A DNA stretch of 64,000 nucleotides, taken from positions 434,001 through 498,000 of the forward strand of contig JALCCG010000001.1 in the NCBI GenBank assembly GCA_023212695.1, in the 5' to 3' direction. The position numbers were made by a program, and so were the translations under genes. Below are positions 1 to 9,313 of this stretch, piece after piece (within the stretch, counting starts at the first letter, position 1; each line of letters starts with the position of its first letter). The notes beneath the pieces are model-generated. The model saw only the letters and a list, made by a program, of their open reading frames with translations, had not been told where the DNA came from and did no database searches. This DNA is from Sporisorium sorghi (taxonomy: Eukaryota > Basidiomycota > Ustilaginomycetes > Ustilaginales > Ustilaginaceae).

Positions 1-680
1 CCCCATTCGGCGTTGGGAGCCTTGATACCCAGCCCCAGGAATGACAACCCGGAGATTTGTAAAATCATGGAACACATCGAACCGCTGGCAATGACGGCAA
101 TATCGGAGAAGGTCACGGGAACGATGTGTCTGAGGATAATTCTTCGATTGCTGATACCGATTGCTTTTGAGAACTTAACGTAATCCTTTTCCGTGTACTG
201 GAGAACCGATGTACGGATGACGCGAGCAAACCATGCCCATTTCATGGCTACGAAAGCAATCAGGATGTTCTCAAGTCCGGCGCCCAGAATGCCGACAACG
301 GCCAATGTCATCACATACCCTGGAAATGAGAGCATCACATCGCATACTCTCATCAGGAACGCATCCGTTTTTCCTCTGAAATAACCTGCTATGAAACCAA
401 CGATGGCGCCAACACCTACCGATGCCAACATGGTGGCCAGAACCCATAGAACGCTGGGACGTATCCCATAGATCAGTCTGGATAAAATGCATCTTCCCAA
501 ATGATCATTGCCAAGCCAATACGACCAGGATGAATGAGCGAAGCGAAGTTTCATATCGACTTGGTTAGGATCGTGCGGCGCAAAGAAGGGAGCAAACAGG
601 CCGACAACAACGATTGTGGCGATAACGACTAGTGACAGGCTGGCCAGTTTGTCTCTAGTCAAATTTTTGAGTGTGCTCAT
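1..680 (-). CDS. cntC: CntC-like metallophore ABC permease, copy 1 (partial)
   Basis: Inner-membrane permease of the NikC/OppC/CntC family, cut by the left window edge after about 226 codons. The reading starts with ATG at 680 (MSTLKNLTRDKL), then a transmembrane segment, an APHDPNQVDM segment typical of this family, and the permease core with GDxxxG-type loops. The ATG overlaps the stop of the preceding permease by one base (TGATG), so translation is probably coupled. It closely resembles the second copy at 9276-10160 in order and motifs (both contain LGRC..SRL.YGIR). It should form the channel with the upstream CntB-like subunit to import a metal-loaded opine metallophore. The matching ATPases (CntD1/CntF1), if present, lie outside the window. 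Confidence 0.85.
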   Translation of the reverse strand, partial: MSTLKNLTRDKLASLSLVVIATIVVVGLFAPFFAPHDPNQVDMKLRFAHSSWSYWLGNDHLGRCILSRLIYGIRPSVLWVLATMLASVGVGAIVGFIAGYFRGKTDAFLMRVCDVMLSFPGYVMTLAVVGILGAGLENILIAFVAMKWAWFARVIRTSVLQYTEKDYVKFSKAIGISNRRIILRHIVPVTFSDIAVIASGSMCSMILQISGLSFLGLGIKAPNAEW

Positions 681-1612
681 CACAATTCCTTTCTTAATTT
701 CGGATTCAGCGCAGCGTTGATTACGTCCGACAACGTGTTAAACAGCACGAAGGTTACCGCTAAAATAAGAACATACGCCTGTATCACCGGAAAATCCCTG
801 CTCAGGATGGATTTTACGCTCAGTCGTCCAAGGCCCGGCCAGGCAAATACGTTCTCAATCACGACAGTACTCCCCAAAATAATAGGGATCGCCATGCAGA
901 ATATGGACACGGCCACCTGCAGGGAATTCCTCAGAATATGTTGGGTAATCTTTCTCTCTGACAAGCCGCAGGCTCTCCCATATACCACATAGCCTTCATC
1001 CAATTGGGTAAGCATTGAACTTCGGACGTTTCGGAAATAAATGCCCACATAACTTACCGATATCACGGTGACGGGGAGAATATAGCTCTGATAGGAGTCC
1101 ATACCGCTGGTGGGCAGCAAGTCCAAGCGGACCGATAGATACCAGATCAATATCGAGGCAAGCCAGTACGAAGGCATCGACGTTAGAATAAAAGAGACAC
1201 CTCTTACGGATCGATCCAGTATTTTCCCTTCATTTAATGCGCATACAACCCCCAGAAGAATAGACATGAAGATAATGATGACGGATGAAACCATCGTCAG
1301 CTTGAATGTATTGACAAAGGCCGGGCTGATCAAGGACCACACAGACTGTCCGGTTACATAAGACTCCCCGAAGTCTAACCGAAGGCTGGCCAGCATCCAG
1401 TCGGCATACTGTTTCAGGAACGGCTGATTCATTCCCAACTCTTCGCGTGTCTGTGCCAACAGTTCTTCCGTTATCTCAGGAACTTCTTGCGCCCGGAGTA
1501 CGACTTCTGCAGGATCCATGGGCGACAGGTTAATCAGCAGAAAGGTCAGAAACGAAATGATGAACAGGATCGGAACAGAGATCAGTAATCTTTTTACAAC
1601 ATAACTTCCCAT
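680..1612 (-). CDS. cntB: CntB-like metallophore ABC permease, copy 1
   Basis: 310-residue permease of the DppB/NikB/CntB family with about six membrane segments. The N-terminus (YVVKRLLISVPILFIISFLTF) is the usual first helix, and the EAA-type loop falls in the last third (around ENVFAWPGLGRLSVKSI). An AAGGAGT ribosome site lies 5 bases before the ATG. The gene sits 41 bases after the binding protein gene cntA1 and overlaps the next permease by one base, so the order is A-B-C. Family knowledge says NikB-like proteins pair with NikC-like ones to import nickel, oligopeptides or opine metallophores. The metallophore role here is inferred from the adjacent cntKLM genes. Confidence 0.9.
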   Translation of the reverse strand: MGSYVVKRLLISVPILFIISFLTFLLINLSPMDPAEVVLRAQEVPEITEELLAQTREELGMNQPFLKQYADWMLASLRLDFGESYVTGQSVWSLISPAFVNTFKLTMVSSVIIIFMSILLGVVCALNEGKILDRSVRGVSFILTSMPSYWLASILIWYLSVRLDLLPTSGMDSYQSYILPVTVISVSYVGIYFRNVRSSMLTQLDEGYVVYGRACGLSERKITQHILRNSLQVAVSIFCMAIPIILGSTVVIENVFAWPGLGRLSVKSILSRDFPVIQAYVLILAVTFVLFNTLSDVINAALNPKLRKEL

Positions 1613-1653
1613 AAGGACTCCTTGTCGAATTAGGATTCAGAAGTCAGACCGAA

Positions 1654-3258
1654 CTATTCAAAATACATTTGCTCAAAAGGCAGTTCGAACTGAGTTTGCT
1701 TGAATGCAATACCTTGCAGGCTCTTGGGCGCCAGCACCGTGACACTCCCGTTGGAAATCGGAATGAATACCGCTTCATCGTGAACAATTTGCAGGATTTC
1801 AGCATACAACGACTTTCTGACTTCCTCGTCGGTAGAAACCATAACCTGCTGAATCAGGTCATAGAGGTGATCCGCTTCTGCGATTCCCTTGGTTGTATGC
1901 AGATATGACGCTTCCGAAGTGAATGCAAAAATCGTGCTCTGAGGGTCATAGGCCAATCCCCAGGTCTGATTGAATAATAATTCGTAATCCCCTGTAGAGC
2001 GTCGATTCGCAATGGAACTCGACTCCTCGCCGATGAGATCCAGCTTGATTCCAATCCCGCCCACCGTATTCTGAATATATTCCGCCTGCGTTTTTTGCGA
2101 AGATGAGTTACTGTCATAGTATAATTTGATGGTCAAGCGTTTCCCGTCCTTCATTCTGGCATCGCCGTCACCGTCCTTTGTCCAACCGGCTTGCTCCAGA
2201 ATTCGCTCTGCAGCTTGGAGGTCATAACCACGCTCCTTCAGCTGAACATCGGCATAGTTGACGTTGGATGAGAAGAGTCGATTCGCCACCGATTCGGTTC
2301 CTTCGAAGATATCCTTGCTGATCGTTTCGCGATCGATCGCATGCCAAATGGCCTCGCGCACTGCCTTTTCACTTACCGGACTGTCCGCTTTGCTGCTGTT
2401 AGCCACGATCATTTTTGTATTCATGGCTTCACTTCGAACCAATTGAAAGGTTCCGGCGTCAACCAGGTGATTCATGGCCTGAACGTCGATGCTGTCTGCG
2501 CCCCGATCATCGGTGAATACGAAGTTCACCTCTCCTTTTTGCATAGCCAGGAAGGTCGTTTCCCCGGCGGGAAGCACCTTCGCCGTTATTTTTTTGATTT
2601 TTGGCTGACCTCCCCAATACTCCTCATTGGCGGTAAATGTGGCATACTCATCGATTTTATGTTCTGTAAATTTGTAGGGGCCGGTTCCGCTATGTCCTTG
2701 CACCCCATCCTTGGTTTCTCCCTGAATGAAGTCATTGGGAGAGAGGAACACATAAGGCCGCGTCATAGACAATTCAACAAGTGCAGGATAGTAGGGTTCG
2801 CTTAAATTCAATTGAAAGGTATATTCATCCACTACCTTGATGCTCTTGATCTTGGTCGACAGTTTGATCCAGGCATGTTTATCCGCGTTGTGCTGCACAG
2901 CTTCGATGTTCATTCTGACGGCTTCCGCATTAAAGGGTTCCCCGTCATGAAACTTTACATCTTTCCTTAAATGGAAGGTGTACGTCTTCCCATCCTCGGA
3001 TAGGTCCCAGGATTCCGCCAGAAGCGGCTTTATTCCTTCTTTTGTGTTCTCTACCAGTGATTCGTAAACCATTCCTTGAGCCGGCATCGATCCTGTGTAT
3101 AAATGTGGATTCATATCATGAATATCTTTCGCTGTTGCATAAATGATTTCGTCTTGGAGCTTGGTTGTGTCCTTGCTTCCCTGATTCTCAGCTCCACACG
3201 CAGCCAAAAGCGCGGTCATAACCATAAGCATCCATAGCCATAAAGTTGTTCTTCTCAC
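1654..3258 (-). CDS. cntA: CntA-like metallophore-binding lipoprotein, copy 1
   Basis: 534-residue SBP_bac_5 (cluster C) solute-binding protein. A lipoprotein signal peptide ends in the lipobox LLAAC with Cys21. The mature protein starts with the family segment IIYATAKDIHDMNPHLYTG and keeps the DGKTYTFHLRKDVKFHDGEPFNAEAV block. It lies directly after cntM in the biosynthetic operon and upstream of permeases B1 and C1, as in the staphylococcal cnt order K-L-M-A-B-C. The copy at 11208-12821 shares the same motifs (NPHLY.G.MPAQ) but differs in many residues, so the two probably diverged in ligand form or metal preference rather than being a recent duplication. The extracellular side of the membrane is the expected location. 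Confidence 0.9.
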   Translation of the reverse strand: MRRTTLWLWMLMVMTALLAACGAENQGSKDTTKLQDEIIYATAKDIHDMNPHLYTGSMPAQGMVYESLVENTKEGIKPLLAESWDLSEDGKTYTFHLRKDVKFHDGEPFNAEAVRMNIEAVQHNADKHAWIKLSTKIKSIKVVDEYTFQLNLSEPYYPALVELSMTRPYVFLSPNDFIQGETKDGVQGHSGTGPYKFTEHKIDEYATFTANEEYWGGQPKIKKITAKVLPAGETTFLAMQKGEVNFVFTDDRGADSIDVQAMNHLVDAGTFQLVRSEAMNTKMIVANSSKADSPVSEKAVREAIWHAIDRETISKDIFEGTESVANRLFSSNVNYADVQLKERGYDLQAAERILEQAGWTKDGDGDARMKDGKRLTIKLYYDSNSSSQKTQAEYIQNTVGGIGIKLDLIGEESSSIANRRSTGDYELLFNQTWGLAYDPQSTIFAFTSEASYLHTTKGIAEADHLYDLIQQVMVSTDEEVRKSLYAEILQIVHDEAVFIPISNGSVTVLAPKSLQGIAFKQTQFELPFEQMYFE

Positions 3259-3303
3259 AGTCTTCCTCCTATTTATCTGGTTGTTATATATAAACGCAAA
3301 AGG

Positions 3304-4602
3304 CTATACGTTAGACATCTCCTCGCCTATCCATTTCAGATCCTCCTCGAAACTTTGAATCTGGAAGGCGTCTGACAATACTCGGCCTTGATTAGCTAGC
3401 GACACACTTGTAATTTTGTTCTCATACGTATCAATGAAGCGATCGATAGTGGGGCAATTCACCTTGAGTTTTCTGGCAATGCCTTGGATGATCTTTACCC
3501 GGTAATAATCCTCCTTGGGCATCCTCGGGATATCCAGGCTGCCTTCCTTATTGACAAATATCTTCCGAATCGGAACCGCCGAGAAATCGAAGTATTTCCC
3601 GTCTTGATCTGGCTGCGAGAAGGGATCGATTAACAAGGAAGCGTAACGTATGAACAACAAGTACTCTTGATGAACGGCCTGTAAATGGTTAAAACCTTCG
3701 ATATCCTCACGCGACAAGCTTTCGTTCCGTACGGGATAGTTATCATCGGTCATGAATTTCAGCAAATTGATGCTTGGTATCCCTAACTTGTCTAAAATAC
3801 TCATCATCTCGCTCCATTGTGATCGCATATTACGGATCAGATTCTGTGTAATGGGCCCTTCCGGGAAGAGCTTGTAGACATATTTGGGAATGTCATTCGA
3901 TTCGTCAAAAATGGCGCTTAGTGAAAAATCATTCATGAACAAAGCAGGGTGAACGTAGAGCGAGATGTTCCTCGCCTCTGCTTCCAGAGGCGTCCGCATG
4001 ACTTCTAAATCTATATCGAGGCCCTTGTGCAGACGGCATAATGCATCGATAAGAGGAGAACGCCCCCTCGTAGATCCGATAAAGACTTTTTTCTTAACCG
4101 CCGTTGTGATGACATGGTTGGATACCCTGTTATCCATCCACCTCGTGTCCCCAATATACGTAGAGAAACTTATGATTTCCGCATCCGGATTCAAGCGCCG
4201 GATGTAGCCGGAGACCAGCTGATTGGAGCCGAGAGTCGGTGAAATCAGCACTAAGCTTTTGACCTTGCACAGAACGTCAGGATGAATTTGCCGGATCACA
4301 TCTATATAAGCATCCGTGGTCACTGCAAGAAAGAGACTATCCCATGCCCCTTCAATGGTTTCGAAGCCTCGAAATACATCGTCAATACAAGCTTCGCCTT
4401 CCATGGCATGATGCTTTTTATTTTGAATACTCACGCAAACCTTCTGATCATTTACTGCAAGTGATTCGAAGAAATCAGCGGAACGGACCGATTCCCTCCC
4501 GGCAATTCCGAGCCGGCAGCGAAATTCCCTTTTAAGAGTAACCGCCAGTTGCAAGGCAGCAGGTCCCGTCCCCAATAATAAGACTCGCTTCATATTTTCC
4601 AT
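3304..4602 (-). CDS. cntM: Opine metallophore dehydrogenase CntM
   Basis: 432-residue member of the staphylopine/pseudopaline dehydrogenase family. The N-terminus VLLLGTGPAALQLAV carries the nucleotide-binding glycine motif (GTGPAA, residues about 10-15). The family reaction is NAD(P)H-dependent reductive condensation of the CntL product with a 2-oxo acid (pyruvate or 2-oxoglutarate), giving the finished opine metallophore. The oxo acid cannot be read from the sequence by eye. The gene follows cntL by 34 bases and precedes cntA1 by 45 bases in one operon. A GAGGTG ribosome site precedes the ATG. Length and context fit an intact enzyme. Confidence 0.93.
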   Translation of the reverse strand: MENMKRVLLLGTGPAALQLAVTLKREFRCRLGIAGRESVRSADFFESLAVNDQKVCVSIQNKKHHAMEGEACIDDVFRGFETIEGAWDSLFLAVTTDAYIDVIRQIHPDVLCKVKSLVLISPTLGSNQLVSGYIRRLNPDAEIISFSTYIGDTRWMDNRVSNHVITTAVKKKVFIGSTRGRSPLIDALCRLHKGLDIDLEVMRTPLEAEARNISLYVHPALFMNDFSLSAIFDESNDIPKYVYKLFPEGPITQNLIRNMRSQWSEMMSILDKLGIPSINLLKFMTDDNYPVRNESLSREDIEGFNHLQAVHQEYLLFIRYASLLIDPFSQPDQDGKYFDFSAVPIRKIFVNKEGSLDIPRMPKEDYYRVKIIQGIARKLKVNCPTIDRFIDTYENKITSVSLANQGRVLSDAFQIQSFEEDLKWIGEEMSNV

Positions 4603-4636
4603 AAAAACACCTCACATTGATTACCTTGTGGCGAAC

Positions 4637-5428
4637 CTAGCTTTTCTTGTACAACGCAATGTCAAAGATATCGTTCCTGCGCAATACGTTACCAACTAGT
4701 CTCCATTTGCTTACATCCGTATCTTGCATGGGATAATTGAATAATGACTTTAATTGGTCTCCGTATCTCATGGCTACTACGACGTGTTCATTCGTCAATG
4801 GGTGCAGCTGATCCAGTATTTCGTATTTATTAGAAATCGTAGAACTGAAGATAACATGGGTAATCGCATTCATATCATCGAGGAGATCCACCGGTGTATT
4901 TTTTAAAGTAATCTTCAATCCGGGGCCCAATTTCTCAGTAACCTTCAATCCGAGTTCAATGGCCTCGTTGTCAATGTCAATACCGACCACTTGAGCTCCC
5001 GTACGCTGAGCGATTAACAATGCCGTCATCGGGAACGAGCCAGAGCCAACCAGCAATACACTCGATGCGGAAGTTACCTGGAAGCTGCCGAACTCCTTCT
5101 CGATGCATTCTTCAATATTTCTGAAATAATCGGTGATCTCAGCATCTCCCTGTAATAATTTCATCGCACGATATTTCTCCAGAATGGCTACGCATCTCGC
5201 AGAGTGCTTTCTCACCTCGTCCACAAGATCGTTTATTCCACCCATTCCTTGTTCCTTCAGCAATTCCCAGTTACTGAGGTTGGACTCATCAATGATAAAC
5301 GCAGAATAATCGTCAATGAGCCGCTCCAATTCCGTACAATGCCCAGCCGAATAATCAAACTGGTCCGCGAAATACTTAAAACTTGAGAGATAATCGGCCA
5401 CGAACTGCTCAAACCATGCTAATTTCAC
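4637..5428 (-). CDS. cntL: Nicotianamine synthase-like enzyme CntL
   Basis: 263-residue SAM-using aminobutyrate transferase of the nicotianamine synthase-like (CntL) family. The central Rossmann segment SVLLVGSGSFPMTALLIA (about residues 122-139) is followed by an acidic strand end, VVGIDIDNEA, that binds SAM. In the pathway CntL transfers the aminobutyrate group of SAM onto histidine. The start is GTG at 5428, inside the last codons of cntK (20-base overlap), with a GAGTGAGGA site just upstream, which indicates translational coupling. The gene sits between cntK and cntM, the same order as in Staphylococcus aureus. Confidence 0.93.
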   Translation of the reverse strand: MKLAWFEQFVADYLSSFKYFADQFDYSAGHCTELERLIDDYSAFIIDESNLSNWELLKEQGMGGINDLVDEVRKHSARCVAILEKYRAMKLLQGDAEITDYFRNIEECIEKEFGSFQVTSASSVLLVGSGSFPMTALLIAQRTGAQVVGIDIDNEAIELGLKVTEKLGPGLKITLKNTPVDLLDDMNAITHVIFSSTISNKYEILDQLHPLTNEHVVVAMRYGDQLKSLFNYPMQDTDVSKWRLVGNVLRRNDIFDIALYKKS

Positions 5429-6290
5429 GATTCCTCACTCCCTCCACATGGTCTGCATCCTGTTCGATGAATGCTATGCCTTGTGCTACAATGCCGACGT
5501 TTCCTTCGATTTCCAGTTGAGTCAACCGCTCTTGATCGTAGAAGGCTCTTACTTGAATCGTTCCACCCGGCTGCTGGATGGCAGCCTCCATACTTTTTTG
5601 ATTCTTCCAGGCTAAGTAAGCCCCTATGGAAGCCGTTCCGGAGCCGCAGCCTCTTTCCCATACTGCGCTATCCAGATCCGACACATAGATCAGCGGAGCC
5701 AATTCACTGGTGCGTATGTTGTATAACAGAATGCCCAGCATTTTTGTATCGAGCAAGGGACCGATAAGTTTAACCAGATTTAACATTTTCCTCTTCATTT
5801 CAGTATCAATGTCCTCGACTTCAATTACGAAATGGACAAAGTCGCTGTATCTGACAACGAACATGTCGTAAGAGTCACTCCCGTCCTTTAGCACAGTTTG
5901 TTCAATTGTTAACGGAAGCGGCATATCCACTTGACACTGATAATCCCCACTGTTTTTTGTTATCCGACAAGTCACCAATCGCTCAACACCGGATACTTGT
6001 AAGTGGAGTTCGGTTGTTTCATTTTGATTTAACCCCTGTTCATTTGCTAAATAAGCAGCTAGAGCCATGCAGGCATTACCGCAGAATTCACCTCCAGCCA
6101 TATGTAGCCGCGCATCCGCATTCTCCTTCCGGAACGGTTCAATAAATCCAACCTGTTCAGCATAAACATTGTCGTAGGACATGATTTTAGCAGCAATGAC
6201 TTTATAGTCATCGGGAGGAAGCTTGCTCTTAATCAGTACCGTCATATTCTGTGTAGGGTTGCATTTCACAAAATCGATCTTATGCTTCAT
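5409..6290 (-). CDS. cntK: Histidine racemase CntK (DapF fold)
   Basis: 293-residue DapF-fold cofactor-independent epimerase. Two catalytic cysteine regions are visible: GEFCGNACMAL (Cys70) and ERGCGSGTASIG (Cys215), matching the paired-thiol mechanism of diaminopimelate epimerase and of CntK, which makes D-histidine for staphylopine. It is the first gene of the biosynthetic operon, 45 bases downstream of a near-perfect Zur box and a clear sigma-A promoter. Its presence suggests the product is built on D-His, unlike Pseudomonas pseudopaline, whose locus lacks CntK. A housekeeping DapF role is unlikely given the cntLM context. Confidence 0.9.
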   Translation of the reverse strand: MKHKIDFVKCNPTQNMTVLIKSKLPPDDYKVIAAKIMSYDNVYAEQVGFIEPFRKENADARLHMAGGEFCGNACMALAAYLANEQGLNQNETTELHLQVSGVERLVTCRITKNSGDYQCQVDMPLPLTIEQTVLKDGSDSYDMFVVRYSDFVHFVIEVEDIDTEMKRKMLNLVKLIGPLLDTKMLGILLYNIRTSELAPLIYVSDLDSAVWERGCGSGTASIGAYLAWKNQKSMEAAIQQPGGTIQVRAFYDQERLTQLEIEGNVGIVAQGIAFIEQDADHVEGVRNREISMV

Positions 6291-6334
6291 ACCGGGCTCC
6301 CTTGATTACAATATGTGATCAGTTGGTTTGTTTA

Positions 6335-6357
6335 TTAATCGTAATCATTACGATTAA
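6335..6357. promoter_or_regulatory. Zur box upstream of cntK
   Basis: A 23-base perfect palindrome with one central base. Its 15-base core TCGTAATCATTACGA (6339-6353) matches the Bacillus Zur consensus TCGTAATNATTACGA at every fixed position. It lies just downstream of the -10 element at 6368-6373 on the minus strand, so zinc-loaded Zur bound here would block transcription start or early elongation of cntKLM-A1B1C1. The consensus is established knowledge; control by Zur at this site is inference. Confidence 0.9.
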
Positions 6358-6367
6358 GGACAAGTGT

Positions 6368-6396
6368 AATATAGCATGTCACTATGAGATAGTCAA
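6368..6396 (-). promoter_or_regulatory. Sigma-A promoter of cntKLM operon
   Basis: On the minus strand, TTGACT (6396-6391), a 17-base spacer and TATATT (6373-6368). The Zur palindrome begins about 10 bases after the -10 element. The terminator of cntE lies upstream, so this is an independent promoter and the biosynthetic operon is not just read-through from the first transport operon. Confidence 0.75.
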
Positions 6397-6415
6397 CAGA
6401 AATTTCCAAAAAAAC

Positions 6416-6435
6416 AAGCCGCACTTTCGCGGCTT
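6416..6435 (-). terminator. Terminator after cntE
   Basis: Stem AAGCCGC/GCGGCTT with a 6-base loop, followed on the minus strand by GTTTTTTT. It starts at the stop codon of the MFS exporter gene and separates the first transport operon from the cntK promoter. Confidence 0.8.
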
Positions 6436-7670
6436 TACGATTTAGCATTCATTGCAGATCTGATCTCATTGCCTGCTTCCATCTGTTTCCTGAAAACCAT
6501 GACCATAATCATGGCTGTGATAGTAAGAAACGTGCAGATTGTAAACATGGTAGAGTACGAACTTGTTTGTACAATTATACCCATTAGGAGTCCGCCCAGG
6601 GAGAAACCCAGATCATAGGCTGACATGAAAATGCCCATAAGAACATATCTGGAATCAGCAGGTAATACAAATGACAAATATGTGGTTAACATCGGGTACA
6701 GCAGTGCTACGGCAAAACCACTGAACACTGCAGAAAGGTACACAAGGGGCCCAATCATCTCTAACAGAGCGAGCAATTGGGTTCCCAGTGAGGCAGAAAT
6801 AAGTAAACCCGCTATCAGCCAAGTATTCCAGCTTCCGTCAGAAGGGATTTTTTTGCGCAAGCTGAATCTGCACAAAATAACCACAAACCCCTGAATCGTC
6901 AAAAATATTCCTGGACTCGCCACCCTTGCCGATACCATATACAGTGGTAGGAAAGTTGCGGTTGCTCCATATACGCATGAAGCAAACAGCATAACCAAAC
7001 TACTAATCAGCAGTGGTGTGCTGTTCAACATTCCTCTGAATGACCCTGCTATATCTCTGAGTGAATACGATTTATTATTCTGCACCGTGCTTCGTGGCAT
7101 GTCCACGTTGTATCCGATCAGGATTGGGAACACCGCTAAACCGATCATCAGTACGGTAAACCAGATTTCGCTTGCGTGCTCCCAAATTTGTATGGCGAGT
7201 ATAGGAATAACCAGAGAAGGAACCATTGTAAAAAGGGTATACATGGACAACCCCTGCCCCCGGTCTTTATCCTCCAACTTCTCGACAATGCCAACCTGCA
7301 TCGTCATAGAAAAAAATGCGGTAGCCGCGCCTTGCAGTACCCGCAGCCACAGATACGATTTCACATCAAAAACAACAAATAGCAGCAGAGTAGCCGCATG
7401 CAGAACCAGCAGCCACTTCATCACACGCAGCGGGCCATACTTACCAAGAAGTTGGGCCGCAAAAGGTCTTAGAAGCATACACGTAAACATGTATGCCCCC
7501 ATTATTAGCCCGATCTCAGCCTGATTCAAGCCGGCTGCTTCACTCCGCAAGGGAAGAATAATCGTCAAGGCCGAATTGGCTGCAAAAAATAAAAAGGCCA
7601 GCATATAAAACCGGATAAACGAAAAGGACATGGGGTTTAATTTTCCATTGGCCGCTTCTGAAGAATCCAA
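6435..7670 (-). CDS. cntE: MFS metallophore exporter CntE-like
   Basis: Major facilitator superfamily protein with about 12 membrane helices over roughly 411 residues. In S. aureus CntE exports staphylopine. Here it closes the transport operon, 63 bases after the second ATPase gene and just before the cntK promoter, so export of the new metallophore is its probable role. The start I favour is TTG at 7670 (MDSSEAANGKLNP), because AGGAGGGGGAGG lies 5 bases upstream. A longer reading from GTG at 7709 has no ribosome site. The conserved MFS segment GLIMGAYMFTCMLLRPFAAQ is in the first third. A general drug exporter is the alternative, made less likely by the context. Confidence 0.85.
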   Translation of the reverse strand: MDSSEAANGKLNPMSFSFIRFYMLAFLFFAANSALTIILPLRSEAAGLNQAEIGLIMGAYMFTCMLLRPFAAQLLGKYGPLRVMKWLLVLHAATLLLFVVFDVKSYLWLRVLQGAATAFFSMTMQVGIVEKLEDKDRGQGLSMYTLFTMVPSLVIPILAIQIWEHASEIWFTVLMIGLAVFPILIGYNVDMPRSTVQNNKSYSLRDIAGSFRGMLNSTPLLISSLVMLFASCVYGATATFLPLYMVSARVASPGIFLTIQGFVVILCRFSLRKKIPSDGSWNTWLIAGLLISASLGTQLLALLEMIGPLVYLSAVFSGFAVALLYPMLTTYLSFVLPADSRYVLMGIFMSAYDLGFSLGGLLMGIIVQTSSYSTMFTICTFLTITAMIMVMVFRKQMEAGNEIRSAMNAKS

Positions 7671-7733
7671 AATATCCTCCCCCTCCTTCTTCATCTGGCA
7701 GTTAATCACAGGAGTGACTGGCCATTATACAAA

Positions 7734-8501
7734 TCAGGTACCGTTTGCTCGAAAAGGCATAACGGATGCCAGCAATGCTTTTGCATAATCATTGGTGGCA
7801 TCCGAGAGACGATTCCGTTCAAGCTCCTCGACGATCGTTCCCCGATAGAGAAAGAGTACCCGGTCACACAGATTCGCCACAGCCTGAAGATCATGTGCTA
7901 CAAAGAGATAGGTCATGTTCATTTCATGCTGCAAAGTGCGCAGCAACTCCAGGATTTGCGCCTGGACAGAGACATCCAAAGAACTAAGTGCTTCGTCCAA
8001 CACCAGAAATTTCGGGCGGGTTGAGATTGCACGGGCGATACACACCCGCTGTAATTGCCCGCCACTCAGTTCATGAGCATACTTGTGCATCACCGCACGA
8101 GGAAGCCCTACCTTCGCGAGCAGGTCATTGACCCGGTCATCCAGATCCACAATATCACCAAGCGCAACCAAGGGTTCAGCTATGATATCCCGCACGATGA
8201 ATTTGCCATTGACTGAAGACGTATAATCCTGAAAAACAACGCTTATTTTCCCTTTATTCTTCTTCATCCATTGGGAAACAACCATCCCCTCAATCCGAAC
8301 TTCTCCTTGTGTTGGTTTCTCCAATCCAAGAATCAGACGGCTTAACGTGCTTTTCCCACTTCCACTCTCACCAATCAGACCCAGGCATTCCCCTTCACGG
8401 ATTTCAAAATGAATATCTTTCAGAATTTCGGTTCTCTCTTTCCGAAAAAAACCACCCGATTTGGGATAGCTTTTGGACAGATGATTCACTTCGACCAGCA
8501 T
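7734..8501 (-). CDS. cntF: CntF-like ABC ATPase, copy 2
   Basis: 255-residue OppF/NikE/CntF-type ATPase. Walker A GESGSGKS (44-51), signature LSGGQLQRVCIARA, Walker B FLVLDEALSSLD and the switch His in LFVAHDLQ are all present, so it should hydrolyse ATP. It overlaps the preceding ATPase gene by one base. With CntD2 it should energise the CntB2-CntC2 channel. Nickel or dipeptide transport is the family alternative, but the cnt gene order and Zur box favour metallophore uptake. Confidence 0.88.
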   Translation of the reverse strand: MLVEVNHLSKSYPKSGGFFRKERTEILKDIHFEIREGECLGLIGESGSGKSTLSRLILGLEKPTQGEVRIEGMVVSQWMKKNKGKISVVFQDYTSSVNGKFIVRDIIAEPLVALGDIVDLDDRVNDLLAKVGLPRAVMHKYAHELSGGQLQRVCIARAISTRPKFLVLDEALSSLDVSVQAQILELLRTLQHEMNMTYLFVAHDLQAVANLCDRVLFLYRGTIVEELERNRLSDATNDYAKALLASVMPFRANGT

Positions 8502-9313
8502 TACTGCACACCTGCTTCCATGGAAGCCTGAAAAGGCTCGGACAGCTTGATTCGGGTCTGGATCAGAAACTGTGTAAATTCATGCTGAGGATTCGAAAAT
8601 ACGTCATTCGCCTTTCCTTGTTCGACACATTCCCCATCCCGCATCACGATAAGATCATCCGCCAAATACTGCACGACACCCAAATCATGCGATATGAAGA
8701 TGATGGACATACCCATCGTTTCGCGAAGTTGCTTGAATTGCTCAACAATCGCACGCCGATTAATCGAATCCAGTGCGGTTGTCGGCTCATCGGCGATGAT
8801 TATATCAGGTTCCAGCATCATGGCAATGGAGATCATTACTCTTTGCAGCATGCCTCCTGATAGTTGATGCGGATACTTTTGCAGCACCTGCTCAGGCTGA
8901 AGAATATGAACACGATGCAAGGCATCCGCAACCAGTTGTCTGGCTTCTCTTTTGGAGATTCGAAGATTCTCTCGTAAGGTCTCCATCATTTGTTTCCCAA
9001 TTGGTTCAAGGGGGTTAAACGCCGTCATTGCATCCTGTAAAATCATGCAAATACGCTGACCCCGGATCTTTCGAAGCTCTTCCCCGGTTTGCTGTAATAG
9101 ATCCTTCCCCTGGTAAAAGGCTGTTCCACTAATTTCAAGCCAGGGAGAGGCCAATCCCAGAATGGCTTTGGTGGATAAGGACTTGCCGCTGCCACTCTCG
9201 CCCACAATGCCAAGGCAGGTATTGGACTGCAACGCAAAGCTTAGATTTTGCACAATGGGCAGACCGGTTCTGGAATCAGTGATGGACAGATTTTTTACTT
9301 CTAACAAAGTCAT
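8501..9313 (-). CDS. cntD: CntD-like ABC ATPase, copy 2
   Basis: 270-residue OppD/NikD/CntD-type ATPase. Walker A GESGSGKS (38-45), signature LSGGMLQRVMISIAM, Walker B IIIADEPTTALD and the switch His in IFISHDLG are intact. The usual Q-loop segment MILQDAMTAFNPLEPIG is also present. It overlaps cntC2 by 38 bases and cntF2 by one base, a tightly packed operon. It partners CntF2 in the ATPase dimer of the second metallophore importer. Confidence 0.88.
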   Translation of the reverse strand: MTLLEVKNLSITDSRTGLPIVQNLSFALQSNTCLGIVGESGSGKSLSTKAILGLASPWLEISGTAFYQGKDLLQQTGEELRKIRGQRICMILQDAMTAFNPLEPIGKQMMETLRENLRISKREARQLVADALHRVHILQPEQVLQKYPHQLSGGMLQRVMISIAMMLEPDIIIADEPTTALDSINRRAIVEQFKQLRETMGMSIIFISHDLGVVQYLADDLIVMRDGECVEQGKANDVFSNPQHEFTQFLIQTRIKLSEPFQASMEAGVQ